DNA of 64,000 nucleotides from Candidatus Eisenbergiella merdigallinarum. Its GTDB lineage: Bacteria; Bacillota; Clostridia; Lachnospirales; Lachnospiraceae. Shown here one piece after another: positions 9,234 through 18,120 of this stretch. The translations under genes and the position numbers were made by a program. The stretch spans positions 46,207 to 110,206 of the forward strand of contig DWXE01000022.1 in assembly GCA_019119355.1 (NCBI GenBank). Direction: 5' to 3'. Below the pieces are notes generated by a model. The model worked only from the letters and a program-made list of their open reading frames with translations, ran no database searches and was not told where the DNA came from. Positions within the stretch are counted from its first letter, which is position 1, and each line of letters opens with the position of its first letter.

Positions 9234-10364
9234 ATGGACAGAAAGAGAATCTATCTTTCTTCCCCCACCATGTACGGGGAAGAGCGGGCGTTCGTGCAGG
9301 AAGCCTTCGATACCAACTGGGTGGCGCCCCTGGGGCCCAACGTGGACGCTTTCGAGCGGGAGATGGCGGCATATGCGGGCGTCGGCCATGCGGCGGCCCT
9401 TTCCGCCGGCACGGCGGCCCTGCATCTGGCCGCAATTTTGAGCGGCGTCAAACAGGGGGACGTGGTGTTCGCTTCTTCCCTGACCTTTTCCGCCAGCGTC
9501 AACCCGGCCTGCTACGAGAAAGCGGTCCCGGTCTTCATCGACTCGGAACGGGATACGTGGAACATGGATCCGGACGCTCTGGAAAGGGCGTTTGAAACCT
9601 GGCCCCATCCGGCGGCGGTAATCGCCGTACACCTGTACGGCACCCCGGCCAAAATCGACCGGATCCGGGCCATCTGCGACGCCCACCGCGTGCCCCTCAT
9701 CGAGGATGCGGCGGAATCCCTGGGCAGCAGCTTTCGGGGGAAGATGACGGGCGGCTTCGGGGATTTCGGCGTCTATTCCTTCAACGGCAACAAGATCATC
9801 ACCACCTCCGGCGGCGGGATGCTGGTGGCGGAGGATGAGGAGGCCATCAAACGGGCCCGCTTTCTGGCCACACAGGCCCGGGATCCGGCCCGCCACTACC
9901 AGCATTCCTGCATCGGCTACAACTACCGCATGTCCAACGTGATCGCGGGCATCGGCAGGGGCCAGCTTCTGCATCTGGAGGAGCATAAGGCGAAAAAGCA
10001 GGCCATCTACCGGCAGTATCGGGAAGCGTTTTCGGACATCCCGGAGATTTCCATGAACCCCATGAATCCGGACGGGGAGTCCAACAACTGGCTCTCCTGC
10101 ATGACCATCGACGCCGCCAGCAAGGTGACGCCCATAAAGGTGATGGATGCGCTGGCGGAATACAACGTGGAGACGCGCCCAATCTGGAAGCCCATGCACC
10201 TGCAGCCGGTGTTCGCGGGCTGCGGCTTCGTCCAGACTGAGGAAGGCGTCAGCGTTTCCGAGGACGTGTTCAACCGCGGGCTCTGCCTGCCCAGCGATAT
10301 CAAAAATACGCAGGAAGATATGGATCTGATCATCTCCGTGGTGCGCAGACAGTTTGGGAGATAA
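9234..10364 (+). CDS. DegT/DnrJ/EryC1-family sugar aminotransferase (PglE-like)
   Basis: 376 residues, normal for the family. It has the PLP-binding signature EDAAESLGS and the Schiff-base lysine in FNGNKIITTSGGG (Lys187). Such enzymes transfer an amino group from glutamate to a keto-sugar nucleotide. Located just after the 4,6-dehydratase and before a PglC-type transferase, the probable substrate is UDP-4-keto-6-deoxy-GlcNAc, giving a UDP-4-amino-4,6-dideoxy sugar. The stereochemistry at C4 (GlcNAc or GalNAc type) cannot be read from the sequence. The start has a GAGGAAA ribosome site. Confidence 0.92.
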   Translation: MDRKRIYLSSPTMYGEERAFVQEAFDTNWVAPLGPNVDAFEREMAAYAGVGHAAALSAGTAALHLAAILSGVKQGDVVFASSLTFSASVNPACYEKAVPVFIDSERDTWNMDPDALERAFETWPHPAAVIAVHLYGTPAKIDRIRAICDAHRVPLIEDAAESLGSSFRGKMTGGFGDFGVYSFNGNKIITTSGGGMLVAEDEEAIKRARFLATQARDPARHYQHSCIGYNYRMSNVIAGIGRGQLLHLEEHKAKKQAIYRQYREAFSDIPEISMNPMNPDGESNNWLSCMTIDAASKVTPIKVMDALAEYNVETRPIWKPMHLQPVFAGCGFVQTEEGVSVSEDVFNRGLCLPSDIKNTQEDMDLIISVVRRQFGR

Positions 10365-10367
10365 GAT

Positions 10368-11015
10368 ATGATATACAAAAAGTGGATCAAAAGGTTTCTG
10401 GACATCCTGCTTTCCCTGATCATCCTGATCGCCTTAAGCCCGGTTCTGGCGGCGCTGGCGGTCCTGGTGCGGGTGCGGCTGGGAAGCCCGGTCCTCTTTT
10501 CCCAGGAAAGGCCGGGGCTGGGGGAGAAGATCTTCACCCTGTACAAATTCCGGACCATGACGGACGAGCGGGATGAGGAGGGAAACCTTTTGCCGGACAG
10601 CCGGCGGCTGACGCCCCTGGGGAAATTCCTGCGGGCCTCCAGCCTGGACGAGTTGCCGGAATTTTTCAACATCCTGAAAGGGGACATGAGCTTCATCGGC
10701 CCCAGGCCGCTTCTGGTGAGCTATCTTCCCTACTATACGGAGGAGGAATCCCTGCGCCACACCGTGCGGCCCGGCCTCACCGGCCTGGCCCAGGTCAGCG
10801 GCCGGAATTTCCTTGACTGGGACCGGCGGCTTCAAAAGGATGTGGAATACGTGAAGGGGCTGTCCTTTTCCATGGACTGCAGGGTGCTGTTTCTGACCGT
10901 GAAAGCGGTGTTTTCCCGTTCCGGGGTGGCCGAGGATACGAACCGGACGGAGGGGAATTTCGCCCGGATCCGCCAGGAGCGGCTGGAGCGGACCGGAAAG
11001 CTGAAAGAGGACTGA
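10368..11015 (+). CDS. PglC-type monotopic phosphoglycosyltransferase
   Basis: 215 residues, the short form lacking the five-helix N-terminal extension of WbaP. One N-terminal re-entrant hydrophobic helix (about 10-35), KFRTM, the catalytic SSLDELPEF with the Asp94-Glu95 dyad, GDMSFIGPRPLL and RPGLTGLAQVSGR are all present. These enzymes move a sugar 1-phosphate from the UDP-sugar to undecaprenyl phosphate, starting glycan assembly. Adjacent dehydratase and aminotransferase genes suggest a diaminosugar (bacillosamine/AATGal-like) phosphate as donor. A second, larger priming enzyme is encoded at 48647. Confidence 0.93.
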   Translation: MIYKKWIKRFLDILLSLIILIALSPVLAALAVLVRVRLGSPVLFSQERPGLGEKIFTLYKFRTMTDERDEEGNLLPDSRRLTPLGKFLRASSLDELPEFFNILKGDMSFIGPRPLLVSYLPYYTEEESLRHTVRPGLTGLAQVSGRNFLDWDRRLQKDVEYVKGLSFSMDCRVLFLTVKAVFSRSGVAEDTNRTEGNFARIRQERLERTGKLKED

Positions 11016-11027
11016 CGGGAGGCCGGT

Positions 11028-11996
11028 ATGACCAATATTCTGATTTTGAGCGCGGGCACCCGCGACAAGGTGGTGCAGTATTTTAAAAAGGAACTGGCTG
11101 GGCGGGGAAAGGTGGTGGCCACGGACTGCAGCCCTCTGGCCCCTGCCATTTACGAGGCCGACGAGTACGCCATCGTGCCCCGGATCACGGAGGAAGGGTA
11201 TCTGGATACGATCCTCTCCCTGTGCAAAGAGAAGGAAATTTCCGGCGTCTTTTCCCTCATCGACCCGGAGCTGAGCCTTCTGGCGGCCCATCGGGACGAA
11301 TTTCTGGCCGCGGGAGCCGTGCCCATCGTGCCGGACGCCGAAGCCGTGGAGCTGTGCTTCGACAAGTTCCGGATGTATGAAAAGCTCGTGGAGCTGGGCG
11401 TGCCCGCGGGGAAATGCTACCGCACGCCGGAGGCGTTCTTCGCGGCGCAGGAAAGGGGGGAGATCGATTATCCCGTCTTTTTGAAGCCCGTCTGCGGCAG
11501 CGCCAGCTTAAACATCAGCAAGGTCTCCTGCCGGGAAGAGGTGGAGCTCTTTTGCCGGGAAAATCCGGATCTGATGATTCAGGAATTTCTGGACGGGCCC
11601 GAATACGGGGCGGATCTGTATGTGGATCTGATCAGCGGGGAAACGGTTTCCGTCTTCGTCAAGCAGAAGCTGAAGATGCGCGCCGGGGAAACGGATAAGG
11701 CGGTTTCCGTGAAGGACGAAGAGCTGTTCGCCTTTCTGGAGGATTTCGCCCGGAACATGGGATTTCGGGGGATGATCGACGTCGATCTGTTCCGGATCGG
11801 GGAGCGGTGGTATGTGTCCGAAGTCAACCCCAGGTTCGGCGGCGGCTATCCCCACGCCTATGCCTGCGGAGTGAACGTCCCCGTCATGGTGATCAACAAC
11901 CTGGAAGGGCGAAAAAACGAGCCCTGCATCGGCGCGTACCGGGCGGGAGTGGTTATGATGAAATACAGCGAGATTATGATCCGGGAAGGGATCTGA
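11028..11996 (+). CDS. ATP-grasp domain protein (carbamoyl-phosphate-synthase-like)
   Basis: 322 residues: an N-terminal pre-ATP-grasp domain (ILILSAGTRDKVVQYF) followed by the ATP-grasp fold, with DYPVFLKPVCGSAS, IQEFLDGPEYGADLYVD and the metal-binding end IDVDLFRIGERWYVSEVNPRFGGGYPHAY (Glu and Asn ligands). Family members ligate a carboxylate to an amine or thiol using ATP. Between the PglC-type transferase and a GT4, a plausible job is attaching an amino acid or other acid to the free 4-amino group of the dideoxy sugar. No acetyltransferase of the PglD kind is present in this cassette, which makes that idea attractive but unproven. Confidence 0.85.
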   Translation: MTNILILSAGTRDKVVQYFKKELAGRGKVVATDCSPLAPAIYEADEYAIVPRITEEGYLDTILSLCKEKEISGVFSLIDPELSLLAAHRDEFLAAGAVPIVPDAEAVELCFDKFRMYEKLVELGVPAGKCYRTPEAFFAAQERGEIDYPVFLKPVCGSASLNISKVSCREEVELFCRENPDLMIQEFLDGPEYGADLYVDLISGETVSVFVKQKLKMRAGETDKAVSVKDEELFAFLEDFARNMGFRGMIDVDLFRIGERWYVSEVNPRFGGGYPHAYACGVNVPVMVINNLEGRKNEPCIGAYRAGVVMMKYSEIMIREGI

Positions 11997-12011
11997 AAAG
12001 AGGTGGCTGCG

Positions 12012-13127
12012 GTGCGAAAGACCGTATTGATCTTAGGAAACAGCGATTCCGGCCTGTACGATTTCCGCAAAGAGGTGCTGACGGCCCTCATGGAAGAGGG
12101 GTATGAGGTGCACGTCTCCGTGCCGGATACCGGCCATGCGAAGAAAATCGACGCCCTGGGCTGCGTCCGGCACGGGACGGATCTGGACCGGCGGGGCATG
12201 AACCCGCTGCGGGACGCGAAGCTGTTTTTCTTTTACCTGCGGCTGATCCGGCGGGTCAGGCCGGGGGCGGTGCTGACCTATACGATCAAGCCAAACATAT
12301 ACGGCGGCATGGCCTGCCGGCTTTTGCGGGCCCCGTATCTGGTCAATATCACCGGGCTGGGAACGACCCTGGAGCACGAAGGGCTCTTGCAGAAGATGAT
12401 CGTGCTTCTGTATCGGGAAAGCCTGCGCGCGGCCGCCTGCATCTTTTTCCAGAACCGGCGCAACCTGGATTTCATGCGGGAAAAGGGTTGTCTGAAAAAG
12501 GGGGCGAAGACCAGGGTGATTTCCGGGTCCGGCGTCAATCTGCAGGAACATCCCTTCCGGCCCTGGCCCCGGGGAGAAGAGGTGAAATTCCTCTCCGTGA
12601 TGCGCATCATGGAGGACAAGGGCATCGGGGAGCTGCTGGAAGCGGCCGAAGCGGTGCACGCCCTCCATCCGGAAACGGTGTTTCAGATCCTGGGCGCCTA
12701 TGAGGAGGAGAGCCGGGGCCGTTACGAACCGCTCATCGAAGGCTTGCAATCCCGGGGGATCGTGCGGTATTATGGTTACCGGGACGATATCGCGGATTTT
12801 TACGAAGGCTGTCAGGCCGTGATCCATCCTTCCTACCACGAGGGGATGTCCAACGTGCTGCAGGAGGCGGCGGCCGCGGGCCGGCCGGTGCTGGCCAGCG
12901 ATATCAGCGGGTGCAGGGAGATCTTCGAGGACGGGGTTTCCGGCATCGCCTTTTTGCCCAGGGACGCGGCCAGCTTAAAAGACGCCATACTCACGTTTCT
13001 GACCCTGTCCGGCGGGCAGCGGCAGAAGATGGGAGAAAACGCCAGAGCCTATGTGGAGCGGCACTTCGACCGGAAAGAGGTGGTGCGCGCCTATCTGGAG
13101 GAAATCCGGAGCGTGGACGGCCGGTGA
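12012..13127 (+). CDS. GT4 glycosyltransferase (PglA-like)
   Basis: 371 residues from a GTG at 12012; AGAGG about 8 bases upstream fits this start better than the GTG at 12003. N-terminal LILGNSDSGLYDFRKEV and the middle TYTIKPNIYGG and NITGLG match the GT4 subgroup usually found beside PglC. The C-terminal donor site has EGMSNVLQEAAAAGRP (the E-x7-E motif) and SDISGCREI. Probably the second-step enzyme that adds a HexNAc or hexose to the undecaprenyl-diphosphate sugar made by the upstream PglC-type gene. Soluble, peripheral at the inner membrane face. Confidence 0.88.
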   Translation: MRKTVLILGNSDSGLYDFRKEVLTALMEEGYEVHVSVPDTGHAKKIDALGCVRHGTDLDRRGMNPLRDAKLFFFYLRLIRRVRPGAVLTYTIKPNIYGGMACRLLRAPYLVNITGLGTTLEHEGLLQKMIVLLYRESLRAAACIFFQNRRNLDFMREKGCLKKGAKTRVISGSGVNLQEHPFRPWPRGEEVKFLSVMRIMEDKGIGELLEAAEAVHALHPETVFQILGAYEEESRGRYEPLIEGLQSRGIVRYYGYRDDIADFYEGCQAVIHPSYHEGMSNVLQEAAAAGRPVLASDISGCREIFEDGVSGIAFLPRDAASLKDAILTFLTLSGGQRQKMGENARAYVERHFDRKEVVRAYLEEIRSVDGR

Positions 13128-13184
13128 GGAAGGATCCCTTTGCAGTGCGGATCCGGATTGAATGAGGAAAGCGAGGAGAATACC

Positions 13185-14501
13185 ATGGGATTATATGAGA
13201 AACTTGTGGCGGGGGAAGAAAAGCTGTCTCTGGTGGGGCTGGGCTATGTGGGAATGCCCATCGCCGTGGCCTTTGCCAGGAAGATCGGAGTGATCGGCTA
13301 CGATCTCAATGAAAAGAAGATCGAACTGTACCGTTCCGGCGTGGATCCCACACGGGAAGTGGGGGACGAGGTGATCAAAAACACCGGCGTCGAGTTCACC
13401 GCGGACGAGACCAGGCTGCGGGAGGCGAAGTTTCACATCGTGGCTGTTCCCACGCCGGTGAACGACGACCATACTCCGGATCTGACCCCCGTGGAAGGCG
13501 CCAGCCGCATCCTGGGGCGCAACCTGCAAAAGGGCAGCGTGGTGGTGTTCGAATCCACGGTTTATCCCGGCGTCACGGAAGAGATCTGCGTGCCCATCCT
13601 GGAAAAGGAATCGGGCTTAAAGTGCGGCGTGGATTTCAAAATCGGCTATTCCCCGGAGCGCATCAACCCCGGCGATAAGGTGCACCGCCTGGAAACCATC
13701 ACCAAGATCGTGTCCGGCATGGACGAAGAGACGCTGGATACGGTGGCGAAGGTCTATGAGCTGGTGGTGGAAGCCGGCGTCTACCGTGCGGAATCCATCC
13801 AGGTGGCGGAAGCCGCCAAGGTCATCGAAAACAGCCAGCGCGACATCAACATCGCCTTCATGAACGAGCTCTCCATCATTTTCAATAAAATGGGCATCGA
13901 TACCCGCAGCGTACTGGAGGCGGCGGGGACGAAATGGAACTTCCTGAAGTTCTTCCCCGGCCTGGTGGGCGGCCACTGCATCGGCGTGGATCCGTACTAT
14001 CTGACCTACCGGGCGGAGCAGATGGGGTATCATTCCCAGATCATTCTGGCGGGCCGGAGGATCAACGACGATATGGGCCGTTACGTGGCGGAGAACGTGG
14101 TGAAAAACCTGATCCGCGCGGACGTTCCGGTGAAGACGGCGAAGGTGGCCATCCTGGGCTTCACCTTCAAGGAGAACTGCCCGGACACCCGCAACACGAA
14201 GGTCATCGACATCGTGAAGGAGCTGCGGGAGTACGGCATCGAGCCCGTCATCGTGGACGAGACCGCGGACCGGGACGAGGCGAAGCGGCTTTACGGCGTG
14301 ACCCTGGAGGACAGGAGCGCAGTCACGGGAGTGGACGCTCTGGTGATCGCGGTGGCCCACACGGAGTTTTCGGATCTGGACAGGGAAGGGATCGACGCCT
14401 TCTTCAACCCGGCCAACGCCAGGAAGGTGCTGGTGGACGTGAAGGGCGTGCTGGATAAAAAGCAGTATCAGGATGAAGCGTACCTTTACTGGAGATTATA
14501 A
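13185..14501 (+). CDS. UDP-HexNAc 6-dehydrogenase (WbpO/TviB/CapL type)
   Basis: 438 residues; the ATG at 13185 has AGGAG six bases upstream. The NAD loop VGLGYVGMP is near residues 17-25, with the VPTPV segment, the catalytic cysteine in GGHCIGVDPYYLT (Cys265), and the C-terminal FTFKENCPDTRNTKV typical of the UDP-GlcNAcA/GalNAcA branch rather than UDP-glucose dehydrogenase. It oxidises C6 twice to a uronic acid using two NAD. With the TviC/WbpP-like epimerase at 17074 it forms the standard pair leading from UDP-GlcNAc to UDP-GalNAcA. Confidence 0.92.
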   Translation: MGLYEKLVAGEEKLSLVGLGYVGMPIAVAFARKIGVIGYDLNEKKIELYRSGVDPTREVGDEVIKNTGVEFTADETRLREAKFHIVAVPTPVNDDHTPDLTPVEGASRILGRNLQKGSVVVFESTVYPGVTEEICVPILEKESGLKCGVDFKIGYSPERINPGDKVHRLETITKIVSGMDEETLDTVAKVYELVVEAGVYRAESIQVAEAAKVIENSQRDINIAFMNELSIIFNKMGIDTRSVLEAAGTKWNFLKFFPGLVGGHCIGVDPYYLTYRAEQMGYHSQIILAGRRINDDMGRYVAENVVKNLIRADVPVKTAKVAILGFTFKENCPDTRNTKVIDIVKELREYGIEPVIVDETADRDEAKRLYGVTLEDRSAVTGVDALVIAVAHTEFSDLDREGIDAFFNPANARKVLVDVKGVLDKKQYQDEAYLYWRL

Positions 14502-14513
14502 GCGGAGAGGCTT

Positions 14514-15914
14514 ATGACGGAACGGACGAAACGATTTACCCCCGTCTTTCTCATCCCCGTCCTGTTTTTCGCAGGGGTGTGGCTGCTGGGGGAGACGGGT
14601 ATCTATAACGACAGCAACCAGTATATCGCCATGCACATCCACCGGGAGCCGCTCTATCCGTTCTTTTTGTGGGTTCTGCGCAGCCTGGCGGGGGAAGGCG
14701 CGTATCTGGAGATCGCGCGCTTTTTCCAGAATGTTCTGGCGGCCTTTTCCGCGGTGTGGCTGACGGCCTGCATCCGGAAACAGTTCGCTGCAGGGGGCGT
14801 TTTGACCTCCCTGATCTGCCTGATTCTGCTGGCTCCCCACGTGATCACCCCCCTCTTTTCCGCCAGCGGGCTGGTGCTGTCCAACGGCATCATCAGCGAG
14901 GCGCTGGGCCTGCCCCTGTTCTATCTCTTTTTCGGGCAGTGCCTGAACCTGCTGCTGGACGGCGGGAAAAAGGCCGGGCTGTGGGCGCTTTTGCTGGCGC
15001 TGGCGCTGTCCCTCACCAGGGGGCAGATGATGATCGCCATCCTGCTGTGGGCGGCCTGCGCCCTGTACCGGGCGCTGCTTCGTTCCGGGCTGCCCTTTCG
15101 GAAGCGGTGGAAGGGCGCGGCCGCGGTCCTGCTGTGCGTCGCCGCAGCCTTTTGCGGGCGGTCTGCTCTGGTGCGGACCTACAACCTGGCATTTAACGGC
15201 TATTTTATCAACAATACCTTCGGCAGCGTGGGGATGCTGGCCAACGTGCTCTACGCCGCGGACCGGGAGGACGGGGAGCGGATCGGGGACGAAAAGGCCC
15301 GGGAGCTGTTCTATCTTTCTTTCGACCTGGCCTGGGAACGGGAGGCCAACTACCGGTTCGCGCCGGAGGGATTTTTGAACCGGGCGGCCCATCTGGAGGG
15401 GCAGCACGACGCCCTGAAATTCGAAATCATCGAGGAGCCCTGGAGGGCCTGGCACGACCGGATGGGGATGAAGGAATACATCCCGGAAAACGTGGAGTCG
15501 GACCGGGTGGCGGGGGAAATCATGAAGAGCATCCTCCCGTCCGTGCTGGGGAGGTGGCTGTACGATTACCTGGCCCTTTCCGCCTGCGGGCTGATCCGCT
15601 CCGTGGCCGTGGTCCATCCCCTTTTAAACTGGTATGCCCTGGCGGTCTGGGCAGGGATGCTTTCGCTCATCGTCTTCGCTTTCCGGAAAAATCCGGGGTC
15701 GAGGGCGGCGCTGGCCGCGGCCTTCGCGGTTCTGGCCGCGGCGGCCAACGTTTACGCAACTTCCCTCATCATCATGTGCCTGTCCCGCTACATGATCTAC
15801 GGACTGCCCCTTTTCTACATCGGCGGCCTGCTGCTTTTGCGGGAAGTCTGCTATAAGATTTACTTAAGATTCCATGAAGCCCATTGCTTAAAAAAGGAAA
15901 AAAGGCTATACTAA
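14514..15914 (+). CDS. Polytopic membrane protein, possible GT-C-type glycosyltransferase
   Basis: 466 residues with about ten hydrophobic helices. After the first helix comes TGIYNDSNQYIAMHIHREPLYPFFLW; an acidic residue plus Tyr in the first extracytoplasmic loop followed by a helix is the layout of GT-C enzymes using polyprenyl-phosphate sugars, but I do not recognise a named family. A large loop between about 230 and 340 is rich in charged residues. It follows the dehydrogenase by 12 bases and its final codons contain the promoter of the next gene. Function is inferred only from topology and context. Confidence 0.7.
   Translation: MTERTKRFTPVFLIPVLFFAGVWLLGETGIYNDSNQYIAMHIHREPLYPFFLWVLRSLAGEGAYLEIARFFQNVLAAFSAVWLTACIRKQFAAGGVLTSLICLILLAPHVITPLFSASGLVLSNGIISEALGLPLFYLFFGQCLNLLLDGGKKAGLWALLLALALSLTRGQMMIAILLWAACALYRALLRSGLPFRKRWKGAAAVLLCVAAAFCGRSALVRTYNLAFNGYFINNTFGSVGMLANVLYAADREDGERIGDEKARELFYLSFDLAWEREANYRFAPEGFLNRAAHLEGQHDALKFEIIEEPWRAWHDRMGMKEYIPENVESDRVAGEIMKSILPSVLGRWLYDYLALSACGLIRSVAVVHPLLNWYALAVWAGMLSLIVFAFRKNPGSRAALAAAFAVLAAAANVYATSLIIMCLSRYMIYGLPLFYIGGLLLLREVCYKIYLRFHEAHCLKKEKRLY
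15884..15912 (+). promoter_or_regulatory. Sigma-A-type promoter inside the end of the preceding gene
   Basis: TTGCTT at 15884-15889, a 17-base spacer and TATACT at 15907-15912, followed by AAA. It overlaps the last codons of the membrane gene ending at 15914 and lies about 50 bases before the lipoprotein start. A short inverted repeat (AAGCCT 15924-15929 with AGGCTT 15941-15946) sits in the leader. The lipoprotein and downstream epimerase can therefore be expressed apart from the pgl-like genes. Confidence 0.65.
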
Positions 15915-15961
15915 ACCGGAAAGAAGCCTTGTGAAAAAAGAGGCTTGAAGGAGAGAGGCTT

Positions 15962-17068
15962 ATGAGACGAGTATCCAAACAGATCTGCGCCCTGCTTCTG
16001 ACCGGGGCGGCGTTGATGGGCACGGTGCTTTCCGGCTGCGCGGAAGGAACCGATTATACGGAAGAGATCAAAGAATACCAGGCGAAGCTGGAATCCCTGG
16101 CCGCGGAAAACGAGGAGCTGAAAGCGCAGCTGGGCATCGTTGAGACTGCGGAGAGCGCGGCGGAGACGGAAGAAGCGGCCGGAGAAACGCAGGAGACGGC
16201 TTCGGTCCAGGCGACGGAAACCGCCGTCCCCGGCAATGAGACCCAGACCGCTTCCGCGGAAACCGTCCCCGCACAGGAGACGCCGCAGGAGAGCGGGGAG
16301 GAAGAAGACGACGACCGGATGGAGATCCTGGTGCTGGGGGACAGCATCTGGGGCAACTACCGGGACGATACCGGCGTGGCGGCGAAGCTGGACGTCTATC
16401 TGGCCCGCCTGGGCGTGGACGCCACGGTGTACAACGCGGCCATCGGCGGCACCCGGGCGACCCTGGATCCGGAGGACAACCAGTATGAGTTCGGGCCGGC
16501 CAGCGAGAACTCCCTGGCGAAGATGGTTTCGATTTTAAACGGGGAAACGGATGTGGAGCTGCTGCAGGGCAAGCCGGCCTATGATGACATGAAGGCCGCT
16601 CTGGAGGCCAGAGGCGATATCGATGCGGTGATCATCGCCTACGGGATGAACGATTTCCTAAGCCAGGCGCCCATCAACGATTCGGACGATCCCTGGACGG
16701 GCTTCGGCACGGCGCTGACCCAGGGGGTTTTCGGCGTGCGCAGGGCCTGCCCCTCCGCGCAGATTTTGATCGCGGCGCCCACCTACGCATCCTATTTTTC
16801 CATCCCGGTGCAGAACATGGGGGAAAAGGCGCTGTACAACTACGCCAGCGTGGCCTGCGACGTGGCCAGGGGGCAGGAGACGCTCTGCCTGGACGCTTAC
16901 GACAATCTGGGAATCGACGCCTACAACGCGGATGAATATCTGGAGGACGGCGTGCACCTGAATGAGGACGGAAGGGATCTGTACGCCAGGGCCGTGGCTT
17001 CCTGTCTGGTATACGGCCAGAAGGGGCAGATTTCCGGCAACGCTTATGATTTCGATCAGGAGGACTAA
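15962..17068 (+). CDS. SGNH/GDSL-hydrolase lipoprotein
   Basis: 368 residues. A signal peptide ends in the lipobox LSGC (Cys26). A short coiled-coil (about 30-55, ESLAAENEELKAQL) and a Thr/Glu/Ala-rich low-complexity stalk (about 58-115) hold out an SGNH hydrolase domain: block I VLGDSIW with Ser128, block III AYGMNDF, and DGVHLNEDG with Asp329/His332. This is a membrane-anchored extracellular esterase or acyl/acetyl-handling enzyme. It has its own promoter and AAGGAG ribosome site, and is followed after 5 bases by the epimerase. It may remove or move ester groups on the exported polysaccharide; the substrate is unknown. Confidence 0.87.
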   Translation: MRRVSKQICALLLTGAALMGTVLSGCAEGTDYTEEIKEYQAKLESLAAENEELKAQLGIVETAESAAETEEAAGETQETASVQATETAVPGNETQTASAETVPAQETPQESGEEEDDDRMEILVLGDSIWGNYRDDTGVAAKLDVYLARLGVDATVYNAAIGGTRATLDPEDNQYEFGPASENSLAKMVSILNGETDVELLQGKPAYDDMKAALEARGDIDAVIIAYGMNDFLSQAPINDSDDPWTGFGTALTQGVFGVRRACPSAQILIAAPTYASYFSIPVQNMGEKALYNYASVACDVARGQETLCLDAYDNLGIDAYNADEYLEDGVHLNEDGRDLYARAVASCLVYGQKGQISGNAYDFDQED

Positions 17069-17073
17069 AGGAT

Positions 17074-18048
17074 ATGGGATTTCAACATCTGGTATTTGAT
17101 CCGGACAGCGTATTTCTGGTGACGGGAGGCGCGGGCTTCATCGGCTCCAACCTGTGCGAGGCGATCCTGAACCTGGGCTATCGGGTCCGGTGTCTGGACG
17201 ACCTTTCCACGGGAAAGAAGGAACACGTGGAGATGTTTGCGGACAACCCCAACTACACCTTTATCAGGGGGGACATCCGGGATCTGGAGACGTGCAAAAA
17301 GGCGTGTGAGGGCGCGGATTACGTGCTGCATCAGGCCGCCTGGGGCAGCGTCCCCAGGAGCATCGAAATGCCCATTTTCTACGCGGAAAACAACATCATG
17401 GGAACGCTGAACATGATGGAGGCGGCCCGGCAGTGCGGGGTGAAGAAATTCGTGTACGCTTCCAGCTCCTCCGTCTACGGCGACCATCCCGGGCTCCCCA
17501 AAAAGGAAGGGGTGGAAGGCAACGTGCTCTCCCCCTACGCCCTGACGAAGAAGGCGGACGAGGAGTACGGCCGCCTGTACTGCCAGCTGTACGGCCTGGA
17601 CACCTACGGCATGCGCTATTTCAACGTGTTTGGCCGCAGGCAGAATCCGGAGGGCATGTACGCCGCGGTGATCCCGAAGTTCTTGAAGCTCCTGCTCTCC
17701 GGCCAGGCCCCCACCATCAACGGGGACGGGAAGCAGTCCCGGGATTTCACCTATATCGACAACGTCATCGAAGCGAACCTAAAGGCCTGCCTGGCGGACA
17801 AAAAGGCGGCCGGACAGGCGTACAACATCGGTTCGGGCGGAAGGGTCTTCCTCATCGACCTGTACCGCGGTCTGTGCGACGCGCTGGGCGTTTCCATCGA
17901 GCCCGTATTCGGGCCGCCCAGGGCGGGGGATATCCGGGATTCCAACGCGGACATCTCCAAAGCCAGGGAACTGCTGGGATACGATCCCGATTACGACTTC
18001 GAAAAGGGAATCGCCCTGGCCATCGACTGGTATAAGGAAAATTTATAA
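17074..18048 (+). CDS. UDP-HexNAc 4-epimerase (WbpP/TviC-type, extended SDR)
   Basis: 324 residues: NAD loop VTGGAGFIGSN near 17-27, ASSSSVYG, and the catalytic pair in SPYALTK (Tyr155, Lys159). The segment HQAAWGSVPRSIEMP is characteristic of the WbpP/TviC group that epimerises UDP-GlcNAc/GlcNAcA and UDP-GalNAc/GalNAcA. Together with the dehydrogenase at 13185 it predicts UDP-GalNAcA as a precursor. It follows the lipoprotein gene closely, and a hairpin terminator comes right after its stop. Confidence 0.9.
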   Translation: MGFQHLVFDPDSVFLVTGGAGFIGSNLCEAILNLGYRVRCLDDLSTGKKEHVEMFADNPNYTFIRGDIRDLETCKKACEGADYVLHQAAWGSVPRSIEMPIFYAENNIMGTLNMMEAARQCGVKKFVYASSSSVYGDHPGLPKKEGVEGNVLSPYALTKKADEEYGRLYCQLYGLDTYGMRYFNVFGRRQNPEGMYAAVIPKFLKLLLSGQAPTINGDGKQSRDFTYIDNVIEANLKACLADKKAAGQAYNIGSGGRVFLIDLYRGLCDALGVSIEPVFGPPRAGDIRDSNADISKARELLGYDPDYDFEKGIALAIDWYKENL

Positions 18049-18053
18049 ACGGA

Positions 18054-18100
18054 CAGAAAAACTGCCGCCCTGCGCCGGCTTTTGCGGGGCGGCTCTTTCC
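18054..18100 (+). terminator. Rho-independent-type terminator/attenuator
   Basis: A 10-base stem (GCCGCCCTGC at 18064-18073 with GCGGGGCGGC at 18084-18093, one G-T pair), a 10-base loop, an A-rich stretch before and TCTTT after. The T run is short, so partial read-through into the formyltransferase gene is likely; no promoter was seen between this hairpin and 18121. Confidence 0.55.
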
Positions 18101-18120
18101 ATCGATGAAAGGAACGCGCC

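Noticed and set aside
9234..10364. Naming the aminotransferase pseC or pglE outright
   Set aside because: DegT-family members of different sugar pathways share the same motifs; stereospecificity cannot be read without a tree, so no symbol was given.
13128..13184. Possible regulatory hairpin formed by two GGATCC sites
   Set aside because: GGATCC is itself a palindrome and frequent in this GC-rich window; there is no T run and no promoter next to it.
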